Below are positions 15,832 through 24,978 of a stretch of DNA of 64,000 nt, in pieces. The DNA comes from Bog-159 sp963709155 (GTDB taxonomy: Bacteria > Acidobacteriota > Terriglobia > Bryobacterales > Bryobacteraceae): positions 1,051,081-1,115,080 of the forward strand of contig CAVPVD010000001.1 of assembly GCA_963709155.1 (NCBI GenBank). Direction: 5' to 3'. Under the pieces are notes generated by a model. It was not told the DNA's origin. It made no database searches and saw only the letters and a program-made list of their open reading frames with translations. Position numbers and translations under genes: made by a program. Every line of letters starts with the position of its first letter. Positions within the stretch are counted from its first letter, which is position 1.

Positions 15832-17772
15832 TCAACCGTGATAGCTCGCGAGCAGCCGGTTGATGACTTCCTCGTGAACCTTGATCTTGCCTTCCTTGGT
15901 GAGCGTATCGCGGACCCCTTCTTCAAAGAAAGAGTTGCGGGCGCGGCCCTTCTGGCTCTTGATCTGGTCGCGAATGGCGACGCGCTGGGCGGCGAGGCCG
16001 GCCATATCGGCGGGTATCTTCTCCACCACCTTGCAGACCACCTTGGAATCGGCGGCGAGGCCGTTGGGACCGATCAGCGAGCCCACGGGCTTGGTGAATG
16101 CGTCGGGAAACATGCCCGCGGACCCCAGCCCTTCGATGGCGCCGGCGTGATCGACGGCGTCGGAAGTCTTGGCTTCCAGGCCCATGGATTTCGCGGCGGC
16201 TTCCAGGTCGCCGCCATTCGCGCGGGCCTTGGTCATCAGTTCGTTGGCCTTCTGGTCGACCAGTTTGTTGAGCTTGTCTTTAATCAGCGCATCGCGGACT
16301 TTGTTCTGCACTTCATCAAAGCCGGCGGGATGCGGCGGAATGTCGCCGGTGCAAACGGCCAGTGCAATTTTAGTGTTACCGGTCAGCACCACGGGCTGCG
16401 AGACTTCGCCCTTCTTCAAGGTGGAGATGGCGTCTTCAAAATCCTTGTTCACGCCCACTTCAGGGAGCGGATCGCCGGGGCCCACGTTTTTCGCCTCGAC
16501 GTATTGCACGCCCAGATCGGCGGCCACTTTGTCGGGATGGGTGGGATCCTTGGTGAGCGCGGACTGGACTTTATCCGACATCTGCTGCGTCAAATCGTTG
16601 ATGCGCTGTTTCTTGTACTCGACGGCCAGTTGGGCTTTCACTTCGTCGAAGGGCTTCAACTGCGGCTGATCATGCGCCAGGACCTGCAGGATGTGGTAGC
16701 CGTAGGTGGTCTTCACGGGGTCGCTGATCTCGCCCACTTTCAGGGAGAAGGCGGCCTTATCGAATTCCGGAACCATCTGGCCGTGCACCACGCCGTCGTA
16801 TTCCCCGCCCTTGTCCTTCGAACCGGGGTCATCGGAGTATTTCTTGGCCATCTCGGCGAAATTCGCGCCTTTTGCGGCGCGCAACTGCTTCACCAGGTCG
16901 TCGGCTTTGGCCTTCACGGTGGCGTCGGACTTGGGATCTTTGTCGTTGGTCTTCAGCAGGATGTGGCGGACGTTGACACGCTCTGGGAGGCGGTAGGAGT
17001 CCTTGTTTTCGGTATAGACGCGCAGCAGATCGGCATCGGTCGGTTGGATGGTCTGCTCCAATTTGGCCTGATCGATGATCACGATGCCGAGATCGCGCTT
17101 CTCGGGCACCTGGTAAATGGGCTTGTTCGTTTCGTAGCTCTTGCGCAATTCGTCCGGGGTGACCTGGATTTCGGAGCGGTATTTGTCGCCCGAGATCTTG
17201 ACGTATTGAAGTTTGACCTTGTCGTTGCGCTGCTTATATTCCTGCTCGATTTCCTGGGGGGTGACGATGGTGCCTTCGAGGGCGACATCGCGCAGTTTGG
17301 TGATGAGTACCTGGCGGGCCATCTCTTCTTCGAACTGCGGGATGGTGAGATTCTGCTGGGAAAGCATGTTGGCGTAGGCATCTTTGCCGGCAAACTTGCC
17401 ATCCTGAAACAATTGGGGCAGGGTTTGCTTGATGGCGCCGGCCAGGTCTTCATCGGAAACCTTGAAGCCCAAGCGGGTCGCCTCGTAAGCCAGGGCGCGC
17501 TCGGTGACCATAGAATTGATGAACTGTGGGACATAGTGCGGCAACAGTTCGGGCGGAATCTGGCGGCCGCGCAGTTGCATCTGGACTGCCTGCTGGACCT
17601 CAGGCACGGTGATGGCATCTTTGCCGATTTGGGCGACCACCTGGTCGGAATCGCCGCCACCCAGGTTGTAGCTGGGCACCAGGTAGGTCAACATGGACAA
17701 GGCCACCACGAGAAGCAAGCCGCCGAGCATGATGCGGACCACTTTGTCTCGGCTGCGGAACAGATCAAACAT
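15832..17772 (-). CDS. PpiD/SurA-like periplasmic peptidyl-prolyl isomerase
   Basis: This 646-residue protein starts MFDLFRSRDKVVRIMLGGLL; one N-terminal transmembrane helix (residues 13-33) anchors it, as in PpiD. A SurA-N-like region follows (about 45-200, KDAITVPEVQQAVQMQLRGRQIP...), then a parvulin domain (about 285-390: VRHILLK, FAEMAKKYSDDPGSKDKGGEYDGVVHGQMVPEFDKAAFSLKVGEISDPVKTTYGYHILQV), and a second degenerate parvulin-like region towards the C-terminus. It folds or chaperones secreted and outer-membrane proteins. I chose the ATG at 17772 over longer readings because they translate the upstream hairpin repeat. It is the first gene of a likely two-gene unit with dedA. Confidence 0.9.
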   Translation of the reverse strand: MFDLFRSRDKVVRIMLGGLLLVVALSMLTYLVPSYNLGGGDSDQVVAQIGKDAITVPEVQQAVQMQLRGRQIPPELLPHYVPQFINSMVTERALAYEATRLGFKVSDEDLAGAIKQTLPQLFQDGKFAGKDAYANMLSQQNLTIPQFEEEMARQVLITKLRDVALEGTIVTPQEIEQEYKQRNDKVKLQYVKISGDKYRSEIQVTPDELRKSYETNKPIYQVPEKRDLGIVIIDQAKLEQTIQPTDADLLRVYTENKDSYRLPERVNVRHILLKTNDKDPKSDATVKAKADDLVKQLRAAKGANFAEMAKKYSDDPGSKDKGGEYDGVVHGQMVPEFDKAAFSLKVGEISDPVKTTYGYHILQVLAHDQPQLKPFDEVKAQLAVEYKKQRINDLTQQMSDKVQSALTKDPTHPDKVAADLGVQYVEAKNVGPGDPLPEVGVNKDFEDAISTLKKGEVSQPVVLTGNTKIALAVCTGDIPPHPAGFDEVQNKVRDALIKDKLNKLVDQKANELMTKARANGGDLEAAAKSMGLEAKTSDAVDHAGAIEGLGSAGMFPDAFTKPVGSLIGPNGLAADSKVVCKVVEKIPADMAGLAAQRVAIRDQIKSQKGRARNSFFEEGVRDTLTKEGKIKVHEEVINRLLASYHG

Positions 17773-17837
17773 GTAGCGTAATCTCCTGAAATAAGGGGAA
17801 ATTTCAGTATAGCAGGACCTACCGGGAGCATGCCCGA

Positions 17838-17908
17838 GGCATGACCGGTTTTTGGGCGGCCAGAGCCGGCTGAAAGCCGGCTGCGGCCAAGATTGGCCGC
17901 CCTCCAAC
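17838..17908 (+). repeat. Dispersed hairpin repeat, family B (short copy)
   Basis: Two hairpins in tandem: AGCCGGCTGAAAGCCGGCT and GCGGCCAAGATTGGCCGC, in the gap between two convergently arranged transcription units. The second hairpin recurs in the arms at 41596-41859 and 43134-43356, and a relative (GCGGGCAGAATTGCCCGC) is at 36769-36786. It resembles REP-type elements. Confidence 0.7.
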
Positions 17909-17910
17909 CA

Positions 17911-20346
17911 CTACTCTTGGCGGAGGGCTTGAATGGGATCGATGCGCGCGGCGCGCCGGGAGGGCACCCAGGCGGCCACCATGGCCGTCGCCGACAGAGC
18001 CGCGACAGCAGCCGCCAATATCCAGGGATCCCGCGCGGAGACGTGGAACAGCATGGCGGCGAGCAGCCGCGCCGCGAACAGCGATCCCACGATGCCCAGA
18101 GCGGCGCCGGCAAAGGTCCAGCGCGCGGCGTGCCCGAGCACCAGCCGAACGACCGCGCCGGGTGTCGCGCCCAGCGCCATGCGCACGCCGATCTCCGGTG
18201 TGCGCTGCGCGACCACGAACGAGACGACCCCGTAGAGACCGATGGCCGACAGCAATAATCCCATGGCGGCGAACAGGCCCAGCAGCCAGGCGTTGAAGCG
18301 GGGCCGCTGGGCAAGTTTGCCGGCGCGCTGGGCGAGGGTTTCGATATTGACGGGCAAAGTAGGGTCGATGGCCGCGACCTCGGCGCGCACCCAGCGGGCC
18401 ATGGCGGATGGGTCCATCGGGCCGCTCAGGATAGCCGTCGCGGTGCGCCCAAGAGGCTCCGGCGAATGGTCGCGCACGACGTAGAACTCCGGATCGTCGC
18501 TCACCATCAAGGCGCTGTTCTTCACGTTGCCGGCCACTCCAACCACCGTCAGCCAGGGGCCGGAGCGAAACGGGCCGGGACGGATCTGGCGGCCCAGGGG
18601 ATCTTGGCCTGGAAACATGCGACGGGCCAGCGAATCGCTCAAAATGATGGGGTTCTGGTGCGGGTCGCGGTCTTCTTCGCGGAATCCGCGCCCGCGCAGG
18701 ATGGGAACGCCAAGCGCCGCAAAATATCCGGGAGTGACGGCGCGCCAGGTGACCATGCCGCCGGTCCCTTCGGCCGCGGGCGGACGTCCGGCTACATCGA
18801 TGACGGAATAGATGGTCGAACGCGGCGTTCCGCTGAGCGGCACGGAGTCGCTGAGGGCGAATCCGGCCACACCGGGGATGGCATGCAAACGCCTCTCGAG
18901 ATCCTCAAAGAAGGCCAGTTGCGCAGCGGGTTCGTCATAGGATTTCCGGCCCAGGGTGACGGTAGCCGTCAGCACGCGGGTGGTTCGCATGCCGAGCGGC
19001 TGATTCTGCAGGTTCCAAAGGCTGCGCAGCAACAGGCTGGCGCCAGTGAGCAGGATCAGCGACGCGCAGATCTGCCCGGCTACCAGCGCGTGACGAAGAA
19101 AGCTATGGCGGGCGCCCAGGGTTCGCCATCCGGTCAGGGTTTCGGCGCGCGGCGTTTCGAGGGCGGGGACCAATCCAAAGACCACGCCGGAAAACAAGGA
19201 GATCGCCATGGTGAAGAGCAGCACCCGCAGGTCGACCGTAGCCTGCTGCAAGCGGGGTATGCCTTCCGGCGCGATGGTGACGAAGATGCGCAGCAGCAGG
19301 ACGGCGAGGGCGCATCCTGCCGCGCCTCCGGCAAGCGCCAGGAGCAGGCTTTCGGTGAGGGTCTGACGCCATAGCCGGCCGCGGGTGGCGCCCAGCGCGA
19401 GGCGCACGGCAAGCTCCCGGCGGCGGGTGGCGGCCCGGGCCAACAAGAGGTTCGCGACGTTGGCGCAGGCGATCAGCAGCACGGCCAGCACCGCGCCGAG
19501 CAGAATCCAGGAAGCCAGGCGCGCATCGTGGATCTGGCGGTCGCGGAGCGCGCGTACCCGCAGTTTGACCTCCTTGCGGAATGGCCCGGGAACGAAATTC
19601 AGCGACTCTTGAAAAAGCGGCTGCAAAGCCGCGGCGGCTTGCTCCGGCGTAACGCCGGGTTTCAGGCGCGCGACGGACTGCAGCACGCGGCCGGTGTTGG
19701 GCCTGTGCTGCGCGGCTTCATCCATGGCCTGCGGCACCACTACGTCGGCATGTTCCAAGGTGGGCAATTCGAAATCCGGCGGCAGGACGCCGAGGATGGT
19801 GGCGGAGTGGCCATCGAGCGGGATCGTTTTTCCCACGATGCCGCGATCCGCGGCGAAGCGGCTCATCCAGAGGCCATAGGAAAGAAGCGCGACCGGCGGC
19901 GCGTTGGGACGGTCCTCATCGCGCGTGAAGTTGCGGCCCAACAGCGGCTGCACGCCGAGCGTGGGAAGGAAGCTGGCCTCCACCTGCGCGCATGCCAGGC
20001 GCACCGGCCGTGTGCTGGTCAAGTCGCAGTCGTTCATGCCGGCCCACGAGGTAAGGGAAGTGAATGGCTGCTGGCGCGCGCGCCATTCCATGTAATCGGT
20101 GCCCAGCATGAACTCCTGCGGGATGATGGGCGCCACAAACCCGACAGAAACCAGGCGTTCGGACCGCGCGTAGGGAAGGCTGCGAAACAGGATGCGGTCG
20201 ACCACGCTGAAGACGGCGGTGCCGGCTCCAGTTCCGAGCGCAATGGCCAGCACGGCGGCCACCGTGAAGGTGGGGGATCGCACAAAACCGCGCGCGGCAT
20301 AGCGCAGATCCTGCGCGAGAATATCCAGATGGCGGCGGGTGGTCAT
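17911..20346 (-). CDS. ADOP-type MacB/FtsX permease
   Basis: This intact 811-residue permease has an N-terminal DLRYAARGFVRSPTFTVAAVLAIALGTGAGTAVFSVVDRILFRSLPY (first transmembrane helix and start of the MacB core). It also has two FtsX domains: VLLIACANVANLLLARAATRRRELAVRLALGA (about 290-320) and LLLSAIGLYGVVSFVVAQRTPEIGVRMALGATPG (about 700-735). It lacks the roughly 80-residue N-terminal segment seen in the permease at 5294. No ATPase gene is adjacent, which is usual for these orphan permeases. The substrate is unknown. It is divergent from hypF, with 54 bases between the starts. Confidence 0.92.
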   Translation of the reverse strand: MTTRRHLDILAQDLRYAARGFVRSPTFTVAAVLAIALGTGAGTAVFSVVDRILFRSLPYARSERLVSVGFVAPIIPQEFMLGTDYMEWRARQQPFTSLTSWAGMNDCDLTSTRPVRLACAQVEASFLPTLGVQPLLGRNFTRDEDRPNAPPVALLSYGLWMSRFAADRGIVGKTIPLDGHSATILGVLPPDFELPTLEHADVVVPQAMDEAAQHRPNTGRVLQSVARLKPGVTPEQAAAALQPLFQESLNFVPGPFRKEVKLRVRALRDRQIHDARLASWILLGAVLAVLLIACANVANLLLARAATRRRELAVRLALGATRGRLWRQTLTESLLLALAGGAAGCALAVLLLRIFVTIAPEGIPRLQQATVDLRVLLFTMAISLFSGVVFGLVPALETPRAETLTGWRTLGARHSFLRHALVAGQICASLILLTGASLLLRSLWNLQNQPLGMRTTRVLTATVTLGRKSYDEPAAQLAFFEDLERRLHAIPGVAGFALSDSVPLSGTPRSTIYSVIDVAGRPPAAEGTGGMVTWRAVTPGYFAALGVPILRGRGFREEDRDPHQNPIILSDSLARRMFPGQDPLGRQIRPGPFRSGPWLTVVGVAGNVKNSALMVSDDPEFYVVRDHSPEPLGRTATAILSGPMDPSAMARWVRAEVAAIDPTLPVNIETLAQRAGKLAQRPRFNAWLLGLFAAMGLLLSAIGLYGVVSFVVAQRTPEIGVRMALGATPGAVVRLVLGHAARWTFAGAALGIVGSLFAARLLAAMLFHVSARDPWILAAAVAALSATAMVAAWVPSRRAARIDPIQALRQE

Positions 20347-20400
20347 TTTGATTTAGAAACCACGGCGGGGTCGAAGTTCCCGGATACGCTACCATCGGGC

Positions 20401-22635
20401 GTGGAGTTGGCGCGGCGGCAGATCCGGATTCGCGGGGTGGTGCAGGGAGTTGGCTTCCGTCCGTTCGTGTATAACCTGGCGCGGAGGATGGGGCTGGCGG
20501 GATATGTCTTGAACTCTTCGGCGGGGGTGGTGGTGGAGGTGGAAGGCGCGCCGGACATGCTGGACGGTTTCGCCGCGGCGCTGCGCAACGAGGCGCCGCC
20601 ACTGGCGCGCATCGAAGAGCTACGGGTGGCCGGAATCGAGCCGCTGGGAGAACGGGACTTCACGATTCGCGAGAGCCAGGCGCAGGAAGGCGAATTTGTG
20701 CTGGTATCGGCCGACGTGGCCACCTGCCCCGACTGCTACCGCGATTTCACCGATCCAGGCAACCGGCGGTATGGCTATGCCTTCACCAACTGCACCAACT
20801 GCGGGCCGCGCTATACGATCATCCGCGACATTCCATACGATCGGCCGAACACGACGATGGCGGTCTTTCAAATGTGCGCCGCGTGCCAGGCGGAGTACGA
20901 CGATCCGGGCAACCGGCGGTTTCATGCGCAGCCCAACGCGTGCGCGGAATGCGGGCCGCGATTATCCGCGCCGGTGGCGGAAGCGCAGCGGCGTTTGAGC
21001 CAGGGCGAGATCGTGGCGATCCGGGGATTGGGAGGGTTCCACCTGGCCTGCGATCCGCGCAACGATGGCGCGGTGCGGCGGCTGCGGGAACGGAAGCGCC
21101 GCAGCGACAAACCCTTCGCCCTGATGGCACGCGATCTGAATGCGGCGGAGGCTTTCTGCGCGGTTTCCGACGACGACCGGCGGGCGCTGAGCGGCCCGCG
21201 GCGGCCGATTGTGGTGCTGCCCCGGAGAGCCGATTCGGGCATTTCGGCGGCGGTCGCGCCGGGGAACAATACGATCGGCGTGATGCTGCCTTATACCCCG
21301 CTGCACCATTTGTTGTTCAGGGGCACAGCTTACGACGCGCTGGTGATGACCAGCGGGAATTTGAGCGAAGAACCGATCGTGACGTCGAACGAAGAGGCGC
21401 TGGTGCGGCTGGGGCCCCTGGCGGACTGGTTCCTGCTGCACGATCGCGACATCTACATGCGCGCCGACGATTCGGTGGTGCGCACGTTCGAGGGTGCGGA
21501 ACGCGTGCTGCGGCGGTCACGCGGATTCGTGCCGCAGGCGATCGATTTGGGCATGGAAGCCGCCGAAATCCTGGCATGCGGCGGCGAACTGAAGAATACA
21601 TTTTGTCTCAGCAAAGGGCGGTATGCGGTGCTCAGCCAGCATATCGGCGACATGGAGAATTACGAGACGCTGGTCTTCTTCGAAGAGACGCTGGCGAACC
21701 TGAAGAAGCTGTTCCGCGTGGAACCGCGCGCGGTAGCGCACGATTTGCATCCGGGCTACTTGAGCACGCAATACGCGCTGCGGGTGCCGGACCTGGAGAA
21801 GATCGGCGTGCAGCACCATCACGCGCATATCGCCAGTTGCATGGCCGAGAACGGATTGCGCGGCAAAGCGATCGGGGTGGCGCTGGATGGCACCGGCTAC
21901 GGAACCGACGGCAAGATCTGGGGCGGCGAATTCATGGTGGCGGATTACGGTGGATTCGAACGGCGCGCGCACCTGCGCTATGTGGCGCTGGCGGGTGGCG
22001 ACGCGGCGGTACGGCAGCCCTGGCGGCCGGCGCTGGCGTACCTAGCCGATACCTTCGGACCGGCGGCCGAGTTTCCGGAACTCGCGATATGGCGGGCCAT
22101 CCCGGAGAGCCGGCGCAAAGCGGTGCGTAGCATGATCGCGCATCGGGTGAACACCATCGAGACATCGTCCTGCGGCCGGTTGTTCGACGCGGTGGCGTCG
22201 CTTATCGGGTTGCGCCAGCAGATCAATTTCGAGGGTCAGGCGGCGATTGAATTGGAGACGATCGCGGCGGAGGGAATGGAGGAGAGCTATCCGTTTGCGC
22301 TTGACGCGGACACCGTGGATTTCCGGCCGGCGATTGAACGGATCGTGGCGGAGGCGCGTGCCGGCGCGCCGGCGGCGGCGATTGCGGCGCGCTTTCACAA
22401 TACGATGGCAGAAGCGATCGCGGAAGTTTGCCGGCGCCTGCGCGCGGAAGAGAAGCTGAACCGCGTGTGCCTGAGCGGCGGGACGTTCCAGAATATGAAG
22501 CTGTTGGCGCGTACGCTAGCGGGTCTGCGGCGGCTGGATTTCGACGTATTCATCCACGCGCAAGTGCCGCCGAACGACGGCGGCATTGCGCTGGGACAGG
22601 CGGCGATTGCCACAGAGATGCTGCGGCGCGGATGA
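20401..22635 (+). CDS. hypF: Carbamoyltransferase HypF ([NiFe] hydrogenase maturation)
   Basis: HypF makes the CN ligands of [NiFe] hydrogenases: it converts carbamoyl phosphate and ATP to carbamoyl-AMP and passes the carbamoyl group to HypE. The 744 residues show an acylphosphatase domain (GVVQGVGFRPFVYNLARR, about 12-29), two zinc-finger modules (CPDC...CTNC at 109-134, then CAAC...CAEC), a YrdC-like domain (REIVAIRGLGGFHLACDPRN) and a Kae1-like domain (HHHAHIASCMAENGL, GVALDGTGYGTDGKIWGGEF, CLSGGTFQNMKLL). The GTG at 20401 is the best start because the acylphosphatase domain begins at once. No other hyp or hydrogenase gene is in the window. Confidence 0.93.
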   Translation: MELARRQIRIRGVVQGVGFRPFVYNLARRMGLAGYVLNSSAGVVVEVEGAPDMLDGFAAALRNEAPPLARIEELRVAGIEPLGERDFTIRESQAQEGEFVLVSADVATCPDCYRDFTDPGNRRYGYAFTNCTNCGPRYTIIRDIPYDRPNTTMAVFQMCAACQAEYDDPGNRRFHAQPNACAECGPRLSAPVAEAQRRLSQGEIVAIRGLGGFHLACDPRNDGAVRRLRERKRRSDKPFALMARDLNAAEAFCAVSDDDRRALSGPRRPIVVLPRRADSGISAAVAPGNNTIGVMLPYTPLHHLLFRGTAYDALVMTSGNLSEEPIVTSNEEALVRLGPLADWFLLHDRDIYMRADDSVVRTFEGAERVLRRSRGFVPQAIDLGMEAAEILACGGELKNTFCLSKGRYAVLSQHIGDMENYETLVFFEETLANLKKLFRVEPRAVAHDLHPGYLSTQYALRVPDLEKIGVQHHHAHIASCMAENGLRGKAIGVALDGTGYGTDGKIWGGEFMVADYGGFERRAHLRYVALAGGDAAVRQPWRPALAYLADTFGPAAEFPELAIWRAIPESRRKAVRSMIAHRVNTIETSSCGRLFDAVASLIGLRQQINFEGQAAIELETIAAEGMEESYPFALDADTVDFRPAIERIVAEARAGAPAAAIAARFHNTMAEAIAEVCRRLRAEEKLNRVCLSGGTFQNMKLLARTLAGLRRLDFDVFIHAQVPPNDGGIALGQAAIATEMLRRG

Positions 22636-23082
22636 TCAGGGCATCTTGGCCGTATCGTCGAAGGTCACGGTGACCTCGGCGGTCTTGCCTGGGTCGATGT
22701 CGATGGGAGCAGGCTTGGCGTCTTTCATGTACATGCCCATGGACGAACCGGAAGGCGGCGGGCCGGATGCGCCATCATAGCCTCCCGTGGGATCATAAAC
22801 GGCGGCGACGTAAACCGGCGAGCCGGCTATATCGGTAAACGTCACGCTGCCATCCTTGGCCGCGGTCATCTGCATGCCGGTTGGCATGGCGTTGCCTTGG
22901 GTAAAATCCGGCGAATCGAACATGAACACCTGAATTTTGTGTTTGTCGTCGACGGTTCCGGATCCGGTGTAATTCACTTTTACTTTCAAGGTGCGGGGGG
23001 CGGCCTTATCCTGTGCGTTGGCGGATTGGAATCCGGACGCGAGGATCAACAGGCCCGCGGCGAGGTACAGGGTCTTCTTCAT
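22636..23082 (-). CDS. Secreted hypothetical protein
   Basis: This 148-residue protein has a signal peptide (MKKTLYLAAGLLILASGFQSANAQ) and then a single beta-sandwich-like domain (LKVKVNYTGSGTVDDKHKIQVFMFDSPDF, GSVTFTDIAGSPVYVAAVYDPTGGYDG). The spacing resembles the PEGA/DUF-type periplasmic proteins that read out small beta domains, but I cannot place it in a named family. It is convergent with hypF and its stop abuts that of hypF (no gap). Function is unknown. Confidence 0.75.
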   Translation of the reverse strand: MKKTLYLAAGLLILASGFQSANAQDKAAPRTLKVKVNYTGSGTVDDKHKIQVFMFDSPDFTQGNAMPTGMQMTAAKDGSVTFTDIAGSPVYVAAVYDPTGGYDGASGPPPSGSSMGMYMKDAKPAPIDIDPGKTAEVTVTFDDTAKMP

Positions 23083-23175
23083 TTAGCGCTGGTCTCCTTC
23101 TTAGGACATAACGCCGAGTACGGCGATGTTGTTCCAAGGATCTCACAGATTTGAGCGGGGCGGGGTTGAGGGGGG

Positions 23176-23460
23176 TTACCGGCCGCGATTGGAGCGATGG
23201 CGCGCTTCGCGGTTGAGGCGCAGGCGCTTGTTGTTCTCCACCCAGGCGAGATAAAGGTTGACCGTGGCCTGCACTTCAGGAGGGGTTGACGCCTTTTCCC
23301 GGACACCTGCCAGGACTTCGCCCACAAGGCGGGCCTCTTCCGCCTGCAGGCTGGCGAGGCGTTCCTTCTTCCTCTCATCCGGCGAACCAGGGAACATGGC
23401 CAACGCCGCGATCACGTTTGCGTCGTGGGGCGTAAACCGGAGCGTGCTTGCGGTTGCCAT
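23176..23460 (-). CDS. Hypothetical small helical protein
   Basis: This 94-residue, charged, mostly helical protein (RKKERLASLQAEEARLVGEVLAGVREKAS, TVNLYLAWVENNKRLRLNREARHRSNRGR) has no signal peptide or membrane segment. The ATG at 23460 begins MATASTLRF. I know of no domain. It stands alone between the secreted protein and lysC, on the same strand, 111 bases downstream of the lysC stop. Coding potential is supported by composition only. Confidence 0.5.
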   Translation of the reverse strand: MATASTLRFTPHDANVIAALAMFPGSPDERKKERLASLQAEEARLVGEVLAGVREKASTPPEVQATVNLYLAWVENNKRLRLNREARHRSNRGR

Positions 23461-23571
23461 ATTTCAGGTCTAACGCGTTCGCGCTCTAGCCGCGACACTG
23501 ATGATCGCCGTGCAATTGGGGTAGAATCCCGATCAGAAAGCCGCCGACTGTGAGTTCATCCGGCATGTTCG

Positions 23572-24978
23572 TCACCCTCCCATGCCGCACTCCGCATGCA
23601 CCGCGCGCACGGCCTTCTCCAGGCCGTCACGGCTGACCACAATGGCGATGGTCAATTCGCTCGAACCTTGCGCGATGGCGATGATATTCACTCTTTCGCG
23701 CGAAATGGCGGTGAAGATCCGTCCCGCGATGCCGGGCTTACCCTGCATGCCTTCGCCCACCACGGCCAACAGGCCCACCTTCTCGTCGACCTGGATGGGA
23801 TGCACATAATCGTGGGCCAACTCGAGCGCCAGCGCCGATTCGAGCGCATGCCGGCTCTTCGCCAATTCCTCGGTGCGCACCAGGAAACAGAAATTCTGGC
23901 GGTAGCTGGAACTGGAGAAGACCAGCACTTCCACGTTGGCGCGATCCAGCGCATCGAGCGCACGGGCCATCACGTGGGCGCCGCTCAACTCGGGGCTGGC
24001 GGGCTCCAGCGAAATCATGGCCACTTGCGCGAGAGATGTCACGGCGCGCGCGCCGGTGGCCGCGCCGATGGTGGACAGAATGCGCGTGCCCGGCTTGGCG
24101 GGCGCGAAACTGTTCTTGCTCCAAACGGGAATCTTCTTTTCAATGAGCGGCGCCAGCGTGCGCGGATGCAGCACTTTAGCGCCGTTGTAGGCCAACTCGG
24201 CGGCCTCCGCATAAGTCACTTCATTCAGCACCACGGCAGAAGGCACCAGGCGCGGATCGGCGCTCATGATGCCATCCACGTCGGTCCATATCCACAGCTC
24301 CGCGGCGTCCAGCGCGGCCGACAGAATCGAGGCTGAGAAATCCGAGCCGCCGCGGCCCAGCGTGGTGGGGCGGCCGTCCGCGGTGGCGCCGTTGAACCCC
24401 GTGACCACGGGCATCACACCGCGTTCAAGCAGCGGTAGGAGGCGCGCCCGAGCCTTAGCGCGGGTGGGTTCCATCAAGGGCGAGGCATTCCCGAAGACCG
24501 CATCGGTGACCACGATTTCCGCGGCGTTGACGGCTTCGGCGGGCGTACCCTGCGTATTCAGGTATTCGGAAATGAGCAGCGCCGACAGCCGCTCACCGAT
24601 GGCTACGGCTTCATCCACCGAACGCGGCGGCATTTCGTTGAGCATCAGCATGCCGCCGGCAATGCGTTCGAATTCGGCGATCAGATGCGCGATGCCGTCG
24701 GCGGCAGGCTGCTGACGCGCGGGAGGCAGCAACTCGGCGCAGGTGGCGAGGTGACGCTCGCGCAGTTTGGCGATATTGGCCTGCAATCCCGCTTGGTCTC
24801 CGGCTTCTGCGCGGCGCAGGGTATCGAGCAGCAGGTCCGTAATCCTGGACATAGCCGAAACCACGATCGCCACCGGGCGGCCGGGCATGGGCTGGGCGGC
24901 GATTCCGGCGGCGATGCGCATGCGTTCGGCCGACCCGACGCTGGTGCCGCCGAACTTCATTACCAGTAGTTCGTTCAA
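23572..24978 (-). CDS. lysC: Aspartate kinase (lysine-sensitive type)
   Basis: Catalyses the first step of the aspartate family pathway (Asp + ATP to aspartyl phosphate). The 468 residues contain the kinase domain with VMKFGGTSVGSAERM at the N-terminus, TLGRGGSDFSASILSAALDAAELWIWTDVDGI (about 215-245), and two C-terminal ACT domains (about 325-390 and VGLLAVVGEGMQGKPGIAGRIFTAISRERVNIIAIAQGSSELTIAIVV) typical of lysine feedback. It lacks a homoserine dehydrogenase domain, so it is monofunctional. The TTG start overlaps the cmk stop (TTGA), suggesting translational coupling; an ATG six codons in (24960) is the alternative. Confidence 0.93.
   Translation of the reverse strand: MNELLVMKFGGTSVGSAERMRIAAGIAAQPMPGRPVAIVVSAMSRITDLLLDTLRRAEAGDQAGLQANIAKLRERHLATCAELLPPARQQPAADGIAHLIAEFERIAGGMLMLNEMPPRSVDEAVAIGERLSALLISEYLNTQGTPAEAVNAAEIVVTDAVFGNASPLMEPTRAKARARLLPLLERGVMPVVTGFNGATADGRPTTLGRGGSDFSASILSAALDAAELWIWTDVDGIMSADPRLVPSAVVLNEVTYAEAAELAYNGAKVLHPRTLAPLIEKKIPVWSKNSFAPAKPGTRILSTIGAATGARAVTSLAQVAMISLEPASPELSGAHVMARALDALDRANVEVLVFSSSSYRQNFCFLVRTEELAKSRHALESALALELAHDYVHPIQVDEKVGLLAVVGEGMQGKPGIAGRIFTAISRERVNIIAIAQGSSELTIAIVVSRDGLEKAVRAVHAECGMGG

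Noticed and set aside
15802..17781. 659-codon plus-strand open frame opposite the PpiD-like gene
   Set aside because: It mirrors the minus-strand gene codon for codon and gives a Phe/Leu/Gly-rich sequence without domain.
19528..20400. N-terminal extension of HypF upstream of 20401
   Set aside because: The extension is antisense to the second ADOP permease; HypF normally starts directly with its acylphosphatase domain.
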